Shown one piece after another: positions 26,627-35,483 of a stretch of 43,498 nt of DNA. Origin of the DNA: CAYWNA01 sp964459305 (GTDB lineage Bacteria > Planctomycetota > Planctomycetia > Pirellulales > Pirellulaceae). Below the pieces are notes generated by a model. It did not search any database. It was not told the DNA's origin and saw only the letters and a list, made by a program, of their open reading frames with translations. The DNA lies in the NCBI GenBank assembly GCA_964459305.1, contig CAYWNA010000094.1, positions 1 to 43,498 on the forward strand. Reading direction: 5' to 3'. Position numbers and translations under genes: made by a program. The first letter of the stretch is position 1. The number at the start of each line of letters is the position of its first letter.

Positions 26627-27619
26627 TTACGATGCCTTGAGGACTTGCCCGTACCGGTGCGCGGCTGCGACATTGAACTGGATTTCGTCGACGTAGCGGG
26701 GAAACATGCCGACGATGACACCGTCAATGGGCTTGATGCTGGTAAAGGCATTCTTGAATGCCTCGCGGACGCGGCGCTCGTTGAGGCACGCCCGGCCCGC
26801 CGCCAGGATTTTGAAGCCGAAACACGGCTGCTTGACCTGCCGAACCACCGCGGTCATCGCCGCCGGGTCGTCCTTGTACCAAGTGTAGTGCGTCATATCG
26901 AGGGTACACACCGGCGGGACCTTTTCCATCGCCCCTGGGACATTCTCGCGGGTGATGAAGTAGAAGCACGTCATGAAGAAGTCGACGTCCCACCCTTCGT
27001 CGGCGATGCGCTTGATGCAATCGGGATTGTGGGCCGAGACGCCGGCCATGATGCCGCCGTCGTGTACGGCCTTGACGAAGTCATGCACCTTCTGGTGCTT
27101 GCCGTCGGCGAAGGCCCTGTCGGTTGCCCCGCCGTGGTGTACCAGGGCGATCGGTTGGACGCTCTTGATCGCGTCCTTGACCGTCGCGGCGTCGGAGTGC
27201 AGCCCGAGGTAGGACATCTTCACGCCGCGGTCGCGGGCGACCCGCAGGTACTCGGACTTCTGGTAGTTCGAGAACTGATGCGCCGTGATACCCGCGCGCT
27301 CGCAGCGCTGGAGAAACTCGACCTGCCGGTCCAGGGTGAAGTATTCCCTCATGCAATTCGTGGCGTGCGCTCCCTGGTACGAATACCCGCTGAGCGGGTT
27401 GGCCCCTGCGACCATCCGGCTGACGCGGTACGACCCAAGCTGAATCGAAGGCAACGGCTTCGCCGGCGTCGCTGGAGCCGCTTCCACGGCAGGCTCAACC
27501 GCGTTGGCCGCCCGCGGCACTTGACTGCCCAGCATCGGCACGGCCGCTGCCGCTGCGCCGACGACCGTCGTGCCCTTGATGAAATCGCGACGCGAGACGT
27601 TGACTCTATCTTCTTGCAT
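26627..27619 (-). CDS. Tat-exported aldo/keto-reductase-like protein
   Basis: The 330-residue product has a Tat signal (SRRDFIKGTTVVGAAAAAVPML) and a TIM-barrel reminiscent of aldo/keto reductases. Visible are GSYRVSRMVAGANPLSGY, QVEFLQRCERAGITAHQFSNYQKSE, LVHHGGATDRAFADG, GGIMAGVSAHNPDCI and a C-terminal GVIVGMFPRYVDEIQFN. A catalytic Asp-Tyr-Lys-His tetrad is not clearly identifiable, so the enzymatic role is uncertain; related planctomycete proteins are often labelled as oxidoreductases. ATG at 27619 follows AAAGGA 8 nt upstream. It appears to form an operon with the frameshifted secreted gene downstream. Tat export suggests folding with a cofactor before transport, as inference. Confidence 0.7.
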   Translation of the reverse strand: MQEDRVNVSRRDFIKGTTVVGAAAAAVPMLGSQVPRAANAVEPAVEAAPATPAKPLPSIQLGSYRVSRMVAGANPLSGYSYQGAHATNCMREYFTLDRQVEFLQRCERAGITAHQFSNYQKSEYLRVARDRGVKMSYLGLHSDAATVKDAIKSVQPIALVHHGGATDRAFADGKHQKVHDFVKAVHDGGIMAGVSAHNPDCIKRIADEGWDVDFFMTCFYFITRENVPGAMEKVPPVCTLDMTHYTWYKDDPAAMTAVVRQVKQPCFGFKILAAGRACLNERRVREAFKNAFTSIKPIDGVIVGMFPRYVDEIQFNVAAAHRYGQVLKAS

Positions 27620-27932
27620 GAAAGCTGTCCTTTCTGAGATATCCGGGATGGAATTGGGGTTTAGCCCATTTACGCAATTATGCTCGTCGAGTTGTTACCA
27701 GTAAACCGGAATGCACGATTCGCGAGGCAGATTGATGCGACGAGTTATCGGGACCCGCAATTCCCTGGAAATCGCAATCGATGCCGGTTGCCCACATATT
27801 CCGGAGAATCGAACGCTTTCGGACTTGGCTCGCCTGTGCCGCTTCGATGCGTCGGTCGATGTGACCTCGGCGGCTGCAGGCTCTGAATAGTCGTATCGGT
27901 CTCAGCCTTCCGCCGGCAGGGAATCCGTTCTC
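27620..27932. other. Intergenic region, upstream of the AKR-like gene
   Basis: About 310 bp between the AKR-like start and the end of the DUF1016 remnant. No gene, RNA or repeat was recognised. Confidence 0.4.
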
Positions 27933-28425
27933 TCAACGATCGTTTCGCATCGCGTACCGCACTGAAGACTGAAAACCACGCCGGCAAAGCCCGATTTCGA
28001 CGGCCGACAGATAGAAGTTCAGCTTGCCGGCGTCCTCCGGCGTGAACTCGCGCATCTTCAGATCGATGACGACAAAGCAGCGCAGCTGCAAGTGATAGAA
28101 CAACCGGTCCACATAGAAGTCGTCATTGCCCACCGGCAGATGCACCTGGCGTCCAACGAAGGCAAAGCCGGCTTCCAGTTCCAGCAGGAACTTCTGGACG
28201 TGATCGACAAGCCCAAGTTCCAACTCCCGCTCGATCGCGTCGTCGTGCAACGTGAGGAAGTCGAAAATATACGGGTCCTTGGTTGTCTGTTGCGCCAGGT
28301 CGGGCTGCGGCGGCGGGAGTGTCACGGCGAAGTTCGTAACCGGCGGGTAACGCGGACGGCGCCAGGGCGAGTTTCTTCCTTCCCGTCTGTTTCGTGGTCT
28401 TCTTGTTGGTTTTCTTGAGAGCCAT
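27933..28425 (-). pseudogene. Decayed DUF1016 (YhcG-type, PDDEXK) nuclease gene
   Basis: The start is intact: ATG at 28425 behind AAGGAGA gives MALKKTNKKTTKQTGRKKLALAPSALPAGYE, matching the N-terminal edge of DUF1016 proteins. Near 28335-28345 the reading switches frame straight to TNFAVTLPPPQPDLAQQ and then to KDPYIFDFLTLHDDAIERELELG and FAFVGRQVHLPVGNDDFYVDR, which belong to the C-terminal nuclease half. The whole DUF1016_N part (expected about 150-200 residues) is missing. The nuclease motif FYVDR...FVVIDLK is visible, with Asp in place of the usual Glu. After KLNFYLSAV the sequence no longer matches and ends soon after. It is therefore an internal-deletion remnant with a lost C-terminus. 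These families are often linked with restriction or defence loci, but no partner gene is present. Confidence 0.7.
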
Positions 28426-28609
28426 AACCCATCTCCTTCAGGTAGATCGCCATCTGCTCAACTCTAGATGATAGCATATCGAATCCTCGTACCGGGCGAC
28501 CGCAGCAGCTATTTGACAACCGCTTGCCGATCGGCGTGCCGCTCGTGTATCTTGCGTTGAGTGGAATCGTTCCTCGTGTCTTTCGACACCGGCCAATGAA
28601 AGGAAACCG

Positions 28610-29492
28610 ATGAAGATACTGAAACACTCTCCCGTGTGCTTGATCTTCGCGGCATGCGCCCGCTTCTTCTTCCGCACTTGACCAGGCGTCTCAACCCTTC
28701 ACGACGCATAAAGACGTTGCTTATGACGACGCTCATGCGGCTCAGAAACTGGATGTCTATCTGGCCGCATCGGATAAGCCGATGCCGGTGATGATTCACA
28801 TTCATGGTGGTGGATGGCGGGGTGGATCAAAGAATCATGTTCCGGGTTGGCTCATGAACGCTGTGCGCGAGGGATGGTTTTCCGTGGTGTCGGTCGAGTA
28901 TCGCTTTACCGACGTCGGCCCGCATCCGGCGCAGGTGAACGATTGCCTGCGGGCGATTCAATTTGTTCGACACAATGCGGCCAAGTGGAATCTTGATCCG
29001 CAGCGAATCGGAGTCACCGGAGGATCGGCCGGCGGGCATCTGTCGCTGTGGGTGGCTTTGCATGATGACGTTGCGGATGCGGACTCGGACGATCCTGTCG
29101 AAAGGCAATCGTCGCGCGTGACGTGCGCCATCAGTTTTGCCGGACCTACCGACTGGTCGTTGCTGGGCGAGTTGGAACACAAGCATCCGGCCTACCGCCA
29201 ATTGCTCGGCAACGAACCGGGAACGCCGGCAGACCAGATGGAGGCAAAGGCGATGAAGGACGTTTCGCCGATCAGCTTCGCCAGCCAAGACGATCCGCCC
29301 GTCATGCAGGTGCACGGCGACAAGGACGGCATCGTACCGCTCCAGCATGCGAGCAATCTGCACGAGCGGCTGAAACGCGTCGGCGTTAAAACAGAACTGG
29401 TGATTGTCCCGGGAGCCAATCATGGCGTCGCTGGCGCCGGTCCGCGGGTTACCGATCGGGCCCGCGCGTTCGTGCGGGAGCAACTACGGTGA
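28610..29492 (+). CDS. Secreted alpha/beta-hydrolase (esterase/lipase-like), frameshifted near its signal peptide
   Basis: ATG at 28610 follows AAAGGAAACCG and encodes an apparent signal peptide, MKILKHSPVCLIFAACA. The mature frame lies one base off, reading SALDQASQPFTTHKDVAYDDAHAAQKLDVYLAAS and then the hydrolase core from MPVMIHIHGGGWRGG. That core includes the HGGGW oxyanion loop, GGSAGGH (nucleophile Ser in GxSxG form), VMQVHGDKDGIVPL with the acid Asp, and NHGVAG with the catalytic His. The family resembles hormone-sensitive-lipase/BD-FAE-like esterases. An indel near 28655-28670 separates signal and mature frames. If the break is real, the longest intact start is at 28782, giving a protein without export; a sequencing error would restore the secreted form. 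The gene lies divergent from the decayed DUF1016 gene. Confidence 0.75.
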
Positions 29493-29637
29493 ACCTTGGG
29501 ATGAACGAAGGGGATGAGTCCAATTTGTCGGACTATTTTTCCCACTCGTGCCAGTGGGGGCGTTTCGGGTAAGATGCGGCTCCAGACTCCGGCTCGCGAT
29601 GGTTTTCGCCGTCATTTCCACCTCAGGATCCCCTAAA

Positions 29638-30300
29638 ATGCCGACGTTCGAATGTCAGGTGTGCAACGCGTCGTTTGAGGTCCCGGAAGCGGCCTTGCTG
29701 AAATATCCCGGTTGGGTGCCCAAGTACTGTCGCGAGCACTCGCCGAAGAAAAACGCTTCTGCGAACACGGCGCGCCGCAAAAAGAAGAGCTGGCGCCCCA
29801 AAGCCGCACCACTCGAGGAAAACCTGACACGAGCGGAGGTGTTGGCCAAGTATACGGCAGGACCCGATTCAGGCGTCTTCACCGACGGCAGCGCCAATCC
29901 GAACCCCGGCCCCGGCGGATGGGGGATGGTGTGGGTCGAAGACGGCGAGATTCACAGCGAGCAGCACGGCCACGAATCGGGAGAGACGACGAACAATCGA
30001 ATGGAGCTTTCGGCGCTGCTATGCGCCTATGAGACGCTTCCCGAAGACGCACGTGTTCCTGTTTTCACCGACAGCAAGTTATGCGTGGATACGATCAGCA
30101 CGTGGGCCTTCGGCTGGGAGAAACGCCAATGGACCCGCAAAGGCAAGCCGCTGAAGAACCTGGATTTGGTCAAGCCGTTGTTCGCGTTGTACAAGGCTCG
30201 CCCAGGCTGCCCGCTGAAGTGGATCGAGGCTCACTCCGGCTATCGCTGGAACGAGTACGCCGATTCCCTGTCTACCGCCTGGATGCGATCCGAGGTCTAG
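29638..30300 (+). CDS. rnhA: Ribonuclease HI with an N-terminal Cys-rich segment
   Basis: RNase HI cuts the RNA strand of RNA-DNA hybrids. The 220-residue product has the catalytic four: Asp83 (FTDGSANPNPGPGGWG), Glu123 (MELSALL), Asp145 (TDSKLCVD) and Asp209 (NEYADSL), plus His199 in EAHSGYRWNEY. About 75 residues precede the domain; they start with FECQVCNASFEV and YCREHS, a Cys-x2-Cys...Cys-x-x-His pattern fit for a zinc ribbon, then a Lys-rich linker. ATG at 29638 starts this segment. The frame is open another 30 codons upstream, to 29548, but that sequence does not look coding. The domain is of bacterial type, but the Cys-rich head is not present in standard RNase HI. Confidence 0.9.
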   Translation: MPTFECQVCNASFEVPEAALLKYPGWVPKYCREHSPKKNASANTARRKKKSWRPKAAPLEENLTRAEVLAKYTAGPDSGVFTDGSANPNPGPGGWGMVWVEDGEIHSEQHGHESGETTNNRMELSALLCAYETLPEDARVPVFTDSKLCVDTISTWAFGWEKRQWTRKGKPLKNLDLVKPLFALYKARPGCPLKWIEAHSGYRWNEYADSLSTAWMRSEV

Positions 30301-30635
30301 CCGAGCACACGCCTACCACACAAGCCGCACTGACCGCTGCCTTCGACGAGCGTTTGACCTTCGTTTAATCGGCCGGCAGGAACCGGCCCTACGCCTACTC
30401 ATCGCAGCGAGCGCTACAACGGGGTATCGCGTTGGTTGGCGATTACCTCTTCGCTTCGGGAACTGCGCCCGATGGCGCGACGACCTGCATCATCTGGCGC
30501 GACTCGCTGCGATGGCCAGCATTGTCGTACGCCGCGGCCGTGATACTGTGCCAGACGTTGTATGAGAAAGCCTGATCACTAGCTTCCGCGTGCGAGCATT
30601 GCGTTCACGGTTTGGCAGTATTCGATTTGTTTCAT
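30301..30635. other. Convergent intergenic region with a small hairpin
   Basis: Lies between RNase HI (plus) and DUF362 (minus), so terminators for both are expected. A perfect 6-bp-stem hairpin GGCCGG-CAGGAA-CCGGCC sits at 30372-30389, followed by no T-run. Nothing else was recognised. Confidence 0.45.
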
Positions 30636-31718
30636 CTATCCCGGTTGCCACGATTCCTCCGGTGCCGTCATCCACATCAGTTGCCGCTTGATCTTATCGC
30701 TCAGCTTGTACGGTCGGACGTGCCTGGCGATGGGTTCTCCGATGATGTTGATTCTCTCTAGATCCGCCTGACCCTGGTTCGCCCGTGCGCAGTAGTTCAG
30801 ATAGCCCACCTTCGAGAAGTCAATGCCCATCAGCTCGACCGCCACACGGTCAGCAGCCAGCCAATCATTCGAAGCGACGCACACGCGGTGTTCCACGGGC
30901 GTCCCTCGCGCTGGGCCGTTGCCTTCCATACCTTGGTAACCGTCGATCACTGCGAGGTCTGGCCCCAAACGCTTCGCCAGATCGAAGAGGTTGTAATTGA
31001 TACCGTAGATGCCGCTCCCGTGTGCGATCGGCTTCTGCGAGGTCAGGCCGGGTTTTCGCCTTCGTCCCGAACGAAAGCCCGGGTCCTTGACCGGCGCGCC
31101 AAAGACGATGTTCTTCAGTGACAACGTTGCCACTACCTGGTCGTGCGTCTTGAACTTCGCGGCCGACACGACGAAGAACTCGTCGCGATCAAGCAACAGA
31201 CGCGACATTCGAACCGGGTGCGGTTGAAAGTCCTTCTCGTCGAAAACAAAGACCTGCTCGGTTTTCTCATTGTCGAGATCAACTAGTTTCACACCGTACT
31301 TCGTTGCCAGCTTGTCGTAGCCGTAGTTCGAGAAGCCTTCGAGTGTCGGCCCGTTGGCTGCGCTCTCAGCAATGAGTGCGCCGTCCAGCTTGCCGATCGA
31401 CTTGAGAAACTCCAGCGTCCCCTCCAGGCACTCGGCCGGCGTGGCCGACAGCGGAATGTCGATCGCCACGTTGTTCGGCTTGATAACCACTTGGCGATCC
31501 CCGATCGCCCGGGCGACCTCTCGCCCGAAGGGACGAAGCGCCCCGAAAACGATGTCCACGTGATCTTCGCCGTTTGTGAGTGCGACGCGGCTGGTGTTGG
31601 CGTCCGGCGACTCTTCTGCCATCGCATGGGACGTGGAGCGGCCGGCGCCAATAGCGGCGAGCCCGCCAACCACGGAGGTCTTCAGGAATTGACGGCGCGT
31701 GTGGGCAGAGATCATCAT
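30636..31718 (-). CDS. Tat-exported DUF362 protein
   Basis: The 360-residue product begins MMISAHTRRQFLKTSVVGGLA, a twin-arginine signal, followed by Ala/Gly-rich hydrophobic residues and AMAEESPDA. The DUF362 core includes VVIKPNNVAIDIPLSATPAE, GALIAESAANGPTLEGFSNYGY, VVSAAKFKTHDQVVATLSLKNIVFGAPV and VIDGYQGMEGNGPARGTPV. DUF362 proteins are found in planctomycetes and other phyla; they share a fold thought to be related to ferredoxin-linked proteins, but no Cys cluster is visible here and the function is unknown. ATG at 31718 is supported by GGGAG upstream; a further in-frame extension to 32096 does not look coding. It is divergent from the large beta-helix gene. Confidence 0.8.
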   Translation of the reverse strand: MMISAHTRRQFLKTSVVGGLAAIGAGRSTSHAMAEESPDANTSRVALTNGEDHVDIVFGALRPFGREVARAIGDRQVVIKPNNVAIDIPLSATPAECLEGTLEFLKSIGKLDGALIAESAANGPTLEGFSNYGYDKLATKYGVKLVDLDNEKTEQVFVFDEKDFQPHPVRMSRLLLDRDEFFVVSAAKFKTHDQVVATLSLKNIVFGAPVKDPGFRSGRRRKPGLTSQKPIAHGSGIYGINYNLFDLAKRLGPDLAVIDGYQGMEGNGPARGTPVEHRVCVASNDWLAADRVAVELMGIDFSKVGYLNYCARANQGQADLERINIIGEPIARHVRPYKLSDKIKRQLMWMTAPEESWQPG

Positions 31719-32072
31719 GGCACAACTCCCGCTACGCAGTAGAATAGTAGCATCACCCAGGCATTCTTGGCAGGTCCCAGCCCAGGCAAGATAATCCTTA
31801 ACCTCATTATCCTCCTGGCGCGAGCCGCCGCAAGCCGCGGGCGGGGCCACAGGCAACGCGTGGTCTTTGGCGAGAATGGCTCCAGGGAACGCATTTGGGA
31901 CGAGAAGTCGGGGCCCCGCGAGGGGCGCGGTTGACATCGCCGCCCCGCAACTTTGTCCACATTCTTGCCAACGCGGTGTCGGCTGCGCATTGTGTTGCCT
32001 ATGATAACACCGATGATGCAAGGCAGCTCCTCTTTCTAGCTGCAACGGAGCTATCGCTTTAAGGAGAACGAG
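31719..32072. other. Divergent promoter region
   Basis: About 350 bp between divergent DUF362 and beta-helix genes. A TATGAT at 32000-32005 could be a -10 for the plus-strand gene, with only a poor -35 (TGTCGG) 17 bp upstream. GC-rich short palindromes are present near 31820-31850. No gene is supported. Confidence 0.35.
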
Positions 32073-35000
32073 ATGAAACGTGAGACAAGGCGTCAAAGAA
32101 GAATCGCATCACTGGCCATTGTGATAGGGATCGCTGTTCTGATCGTTGCGGTCGGGAATGCTACCGAGTCGACGGAATCGGCAGTTGAGCCGTCCGCAAC
32201 TGAACTCGTTGTTCAATCGTTATGGGATGACGAACCGGTTGAGCAGCTCAAGCCCGCCCCGAAAACAGAGCGGACACCAAGAGACTACACATGGGAACGG
32301 CAGTACGCAAAAACAGATGCAAAGGGCGGGCTGGTGTGGACGCCAACGCCTTTTGTTTTTGAAGCAGGGGATTCAGTCCGCTACATCGATTTTGCAGAAG
32401 GCCGCGACAGCAATGACGGCAAAACAAAGGGCACGGCATGGAAACACCATCCGTGGGACAGTGCAGCCGCGGATCAAGCCGCTTCGTGTAGCGGAGTTCA
32501 CACCTACGTATTCAAAAGAGGGACACATTACAGAGGCACGCTAAGCGCCCAAGGGTCCGGTCAGCCGGGCAATCCGATCAGGTTGACCTCCGATCCTTCA
32601 TGGGGCAAGGGCGAGGCTGTCGTCTGCGGTTCTGAAAGAATTACGGGTGGCTGGAAAAAGGGTGCAGAGCACCGTGATATCCCAAACAAGGGCGAAGTGT
32701 GGTACACGGACCTTGCCTTCGCGCCTCGGAATGTATGGTTGGTCGGGGATGAAAAGATCACCCGTATGCCGCTCGCACGTTTGCCAAACTGGAAGGTATC
32801 CGATCCTGAGGACGTGAAGAAAGAGTGGTGGTTCTGGGACAACCCTGGACATCCCTATTTTCACCTCACCATGAGAAGCGACGACGGTCGCAGAGAGCTG
32901 GCCATGGGGAGGGACACCAAACACGTAACCGGCCCCAAGGATCTTTACATGGGAGCGACCATTTGGGCAGAATTCGGCTGGGTCGACGGCACTCCCTATC
33001 CCTCCTATGTACAGGGCTTTGACGCTGCGAAGAATGCTCTTGGGTTTGAAGGGTACTTGGGGAGTCCGAAATCGCGGGTCATCTGCAGGTTTCACAGGTA
33101 TTACCTGGAGGACAAGCCCCATTACCTGGATGATCAGGATGGCGAGTTCTGGTTCGAGAAAAGAGGTAATGGTGGACGGCTCCATATTATCCTGCCTGGC
33201 GGGCAAAACCCGAACGAGGCTGTCGTTGAAGCCGCAAAGAACTCCACGCTGGTCGACCTCACTGGCCGAGAGCACATCACGGTCAGCGGTCTGTCGTTCA
33301 AGTTCACGAATGTCGCATGGAATCTGACCGAGGTTCCGTGGCAGTATTCAAGACAATTCAGACTCAAGAAGCATCTCTATCCGGCATGTGTCAGGGTCTG
33401 GGGAAACGGTGAACAGATAACGGTCGCCCATTGCCGCTTCCAACATGTCAACAATGGCGTGCTGATGAAAGCGGTCGGCCCCAGCGACCGTCTCGATCGA
33501 ATTGTAATCAAGGACTGTGAATTCCGAGAGACCGACCATAACGGCATCACCGTCGAAGAAGGACTGCTCTGGGGAGACACTCTCCCAAACCGTGCCGGTC
33601 ATTTGTTCGATGTCACGATCCTCAGGAACTACTTCTACAGGACAGGACTGCGCTCGCCGCGTGTTGGTGCCGGAGATGCGATCAACGTCGACAACGCAGA
33701 AACGCTGGAAGTTGCCGGCAATGTGGTCGAACGGTCATGGCATGCAGGTATCAACGTGCGCGGAGCCAAGATCAGCAGCAATGTCAGGGACTGTCCTCTC
33801 AGCCGTATCCTCATCTATCAGAACAAGGTGACCGACTCCATCCGGACAGGGGATGACTGCGGGAATATCGAGACATGGCAGGGAGGCCCCGCGTATGTGT
33901 TCAACAATGTCTCCGGCAACCCCGGCGGATACAGGCACAGCTCATATAGCTTCGACCAGGGGAAGAAAGACCCAGGAGGAGCTCGGTTCGGTATGGCGTA
34001 CTATCTTGACGGCAGCTACAAGAACTACTTCTTCAACAACATCGGTTGGGGACTTAGCAAAGATATCCGAGACCAGACCGGCGCGACGACCATGTTTCAG
34101 GAGATCATCAGCTACCAGAACATGTTCTTCAACAACACCGCCCATCAATTCGTCAAGGGTACTAGGCGCCAAGCGCCTCAGGCGGGGCGAAACAAGTTCA
34201 TGGGGAACATCTGGGACGGTATCGGCGACTGGGTATTTTGGCACACCAAACCCGCCAAGACTCCTGAAGACGGAAATGAGCGGGACGCGGGAAAGAGCGA
34301 CCAGAAGTATGCTCTTGAGACCAACGCGTTCACAGGCAATGTGTTCCACGACATTACCGGGAAGTATGGCTCGTTTAAGTCTTCAGGAAAATGGCACAAG
34401 ACATTCGCCGAGGCACGAGAGGTACTGGAACAGGTTGGGGCGATCGCATATGACCTTGGCGTGGAATCTCCTCAGCCGCCCATGAAAGACCCGGCGAACG
34501 GGGACTTCAGTCTGGCTGACGGATCGGCTGCCGTAGATCAGGGTGTGAAGGCATTTGTTCCCTGGTCGACCTATGCGAACGTGGGCGAATGGAATTTCTA
34601 TCCCGCAGGGAACGATGCCACACGTCTGATCGACGAGCACTGGTACATGACGCCCTACTACTATGTGCGCGACACGTACTATCTGAAGCCGCGGTTCCCA
34701 CTGACCGGCGTCAACATCACCAAGGATAATTATGTGAGCGGACCGCTCGAAGACTGGACAAAGGGGGCATGCACGTTCAACGGAGAAGACCAGTATGCGG
34801 TCTGTTCGAACGCGAAACTGAACAAGTCTCTGACCATACCGATCAAGTTCAGATGGGACAAAAGCGGTCAAAAAGAGGACCGGCAAGTTACGGGCCAGGA
34901 TTTCAAGAGCCCGCAGGTCTATGATTCGAATTTCCTGATTGAAGCCTATTTCAAGACGGAGCCCGGCCATACGAAAGGCGTCCTGTGTCAGAAGATCAGC

Positions 35001-35438
35001 GATGCGGGGTATTCACTGACCATCAATCCCTCCGGAGGCATCACGTTTGCGGTGAGCGGCGGCGGCCGTCCGGCAAAATCACGCAGCACGGTCGCGGTCA
35101 ATGATGGAAACTGGCATCATGTCATTGCCGAATGCGACAGGGAGTCGCAGATGCTCGTGCTCTATATTGACGGCAAGAAGAACAATGAGGCGCGGGGTAT
35201 CAGCAGTTCAGAGTCCCTGTCCAATTCATCCGACCTGTATGTCGGAGGAACTCCTGCGGGTGGCTGTTTTCACGGAACGTTCGAATTCCTCAGGATTTCT
35301 TTGGGAACACTCAAGGACGCAAAGACCGACATTGATGAGCTTTATGCATGGCAATTCGACGGCCCCTTCCTTTGTGATTTTGCCGGGAACAAGCCTCGAG
35401 GAAAGCGCGATGCAGGTGCGCTCGAGAAGGTGGATTGA
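32073..35438 (+). CDS. Giant secreted parallel beta-helix protein with LamG-like C-terminus
   Basis: The 1121-residue product begins with a signal/anchor (RIASLAIVIGIAVLIVAVG, about 10-29). From about residue 100 (VRYIDFAEGRDSNDGKTKG, VHTYVFKRGTHYRGTL) a right-handed parallel beta-helix is suggested, with repeated short turns such as HITVSGLSFKFTN, RIVIKDCEFRETDHNGITVEEG, VTILRNYFYRTG and ETLEVAGNVVERSWHAGINV. These belong to the pectate-lyase/PbH1 superfamily. Near residues 890-1080 a LamG/concanavalin-like module is seen (FLIEAYFKTEPGHTKGVLCQK, DGNWHHVIAECDRESQMLVLYIDGKK). ATG at 32073 follows AAGGAG. The role is probably binding or cleavage of an acidic polysaccharide. Codon use is rather AT-richer and plainer than in the neighbours, compatible with transfer; not measured. 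Confidence 0.8.
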   Translation: MKRETRRQRRIASLAIVIGIAVLIVAVGNATESTESAVEPSATELVVQSLWDDEPVEQLKPAPKTERTPRDYTWERQYAKTDAKGGLVWTPTPFVFEAGDSVRYIDFAEGRDSNDGKTKGTAWKHHPWDSAAADQAASCSGVHTYVFKRGTHYRGTLSAQGSGQPGNPIRLTSDPSWGKGEAVVCGSERITGGWKKGAEHRDIPNKGEVWYTDLAFAPRNVWLVGDEKITRMPLARLPNWKVSDPEDVKKEWWFWDNPGHPYFHLTMRSDDGRRELAMGRDTKHVTGPKDLYMGATIWAEFGWVDGTPYPSYVQGFDAAKNALGFEGYLGSPKSRVICRFHRYYLEDKPHYLDDQDGEFWFEKRGNGGRLHIILPGGQNPNEAVVEAAKNSTLVDLTGREHITVSGLSFKFTNVAWNLTEVPWQYSRQFRLKKHLYPACVRVWGNGEQITVAHCRFQHVNNGVLMKAVGPSDRLDRIVIKDCEFRETDHNGITVEEGLLWGDTLPNRAGHLFDVTILRNYFYRTGLRSPRVGAGDAINVDNAETLEVAGNVVERSWHAGINVRGAKISSNVRDCPLSRILIYQNKVTDSIRTGDDCGNIETWQGGPAYVFNNVSGNPGGYRHSSYSFDQGKKDPGGARFGMAYYLDGSYKNYFFNNIGWGLSKDIRDQTGATTMFQEIISYQNMFFNNTAHQFVKGTRRQAPQAGRNKFMGNIWDGIGDWVFWHTKPAKTPEDGNERDAGKSDQKYALETNAFTGNVFHDITGKYGSFKSSGKWHKTFAEAREVLEQVGAIAYDLGVESPQPPMKDPANGDFSLADGSAAVDQGVKAFVPWSTYANVGEWNFYPAGNDATRLIDEHWYMTPYYYVRDTYYLKPRFPLTGVNITKDNYVSGPLEDWTKGACTFNGEDQYAVCSNAKLNKSLTIPIKFRWDKSGQKEDRQVTGQDFKSPQVYDSNFLIEAYFKTEPGHTKGVLCQKISDAGYSLTINPSGGITFAVSGGGRPAKSRSTVAVNDGNWHHVIAECDRESQMLVLYIDGKKNNEARGISSSESLSNSSDLYVGGTPAGGCFHGTFEFLRISLGTLKDAKTDIDELYAWQFDGPFLCDFAGNKPRGKRDAGALEKVD

Positions 35439-35483
35439 TGCAGTTTAGAGCATCTCAGGAAGACGCAGGCGGAGGATACACTT

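Noticed and set aside
31719..32096. 5' extension of the DUF362 frame to 32096
   Set aside because: The extension has mixed composition, crosses the divergent promoter region and overlaps the beta-helix start; a good ribosome site supports ATG at 31718.
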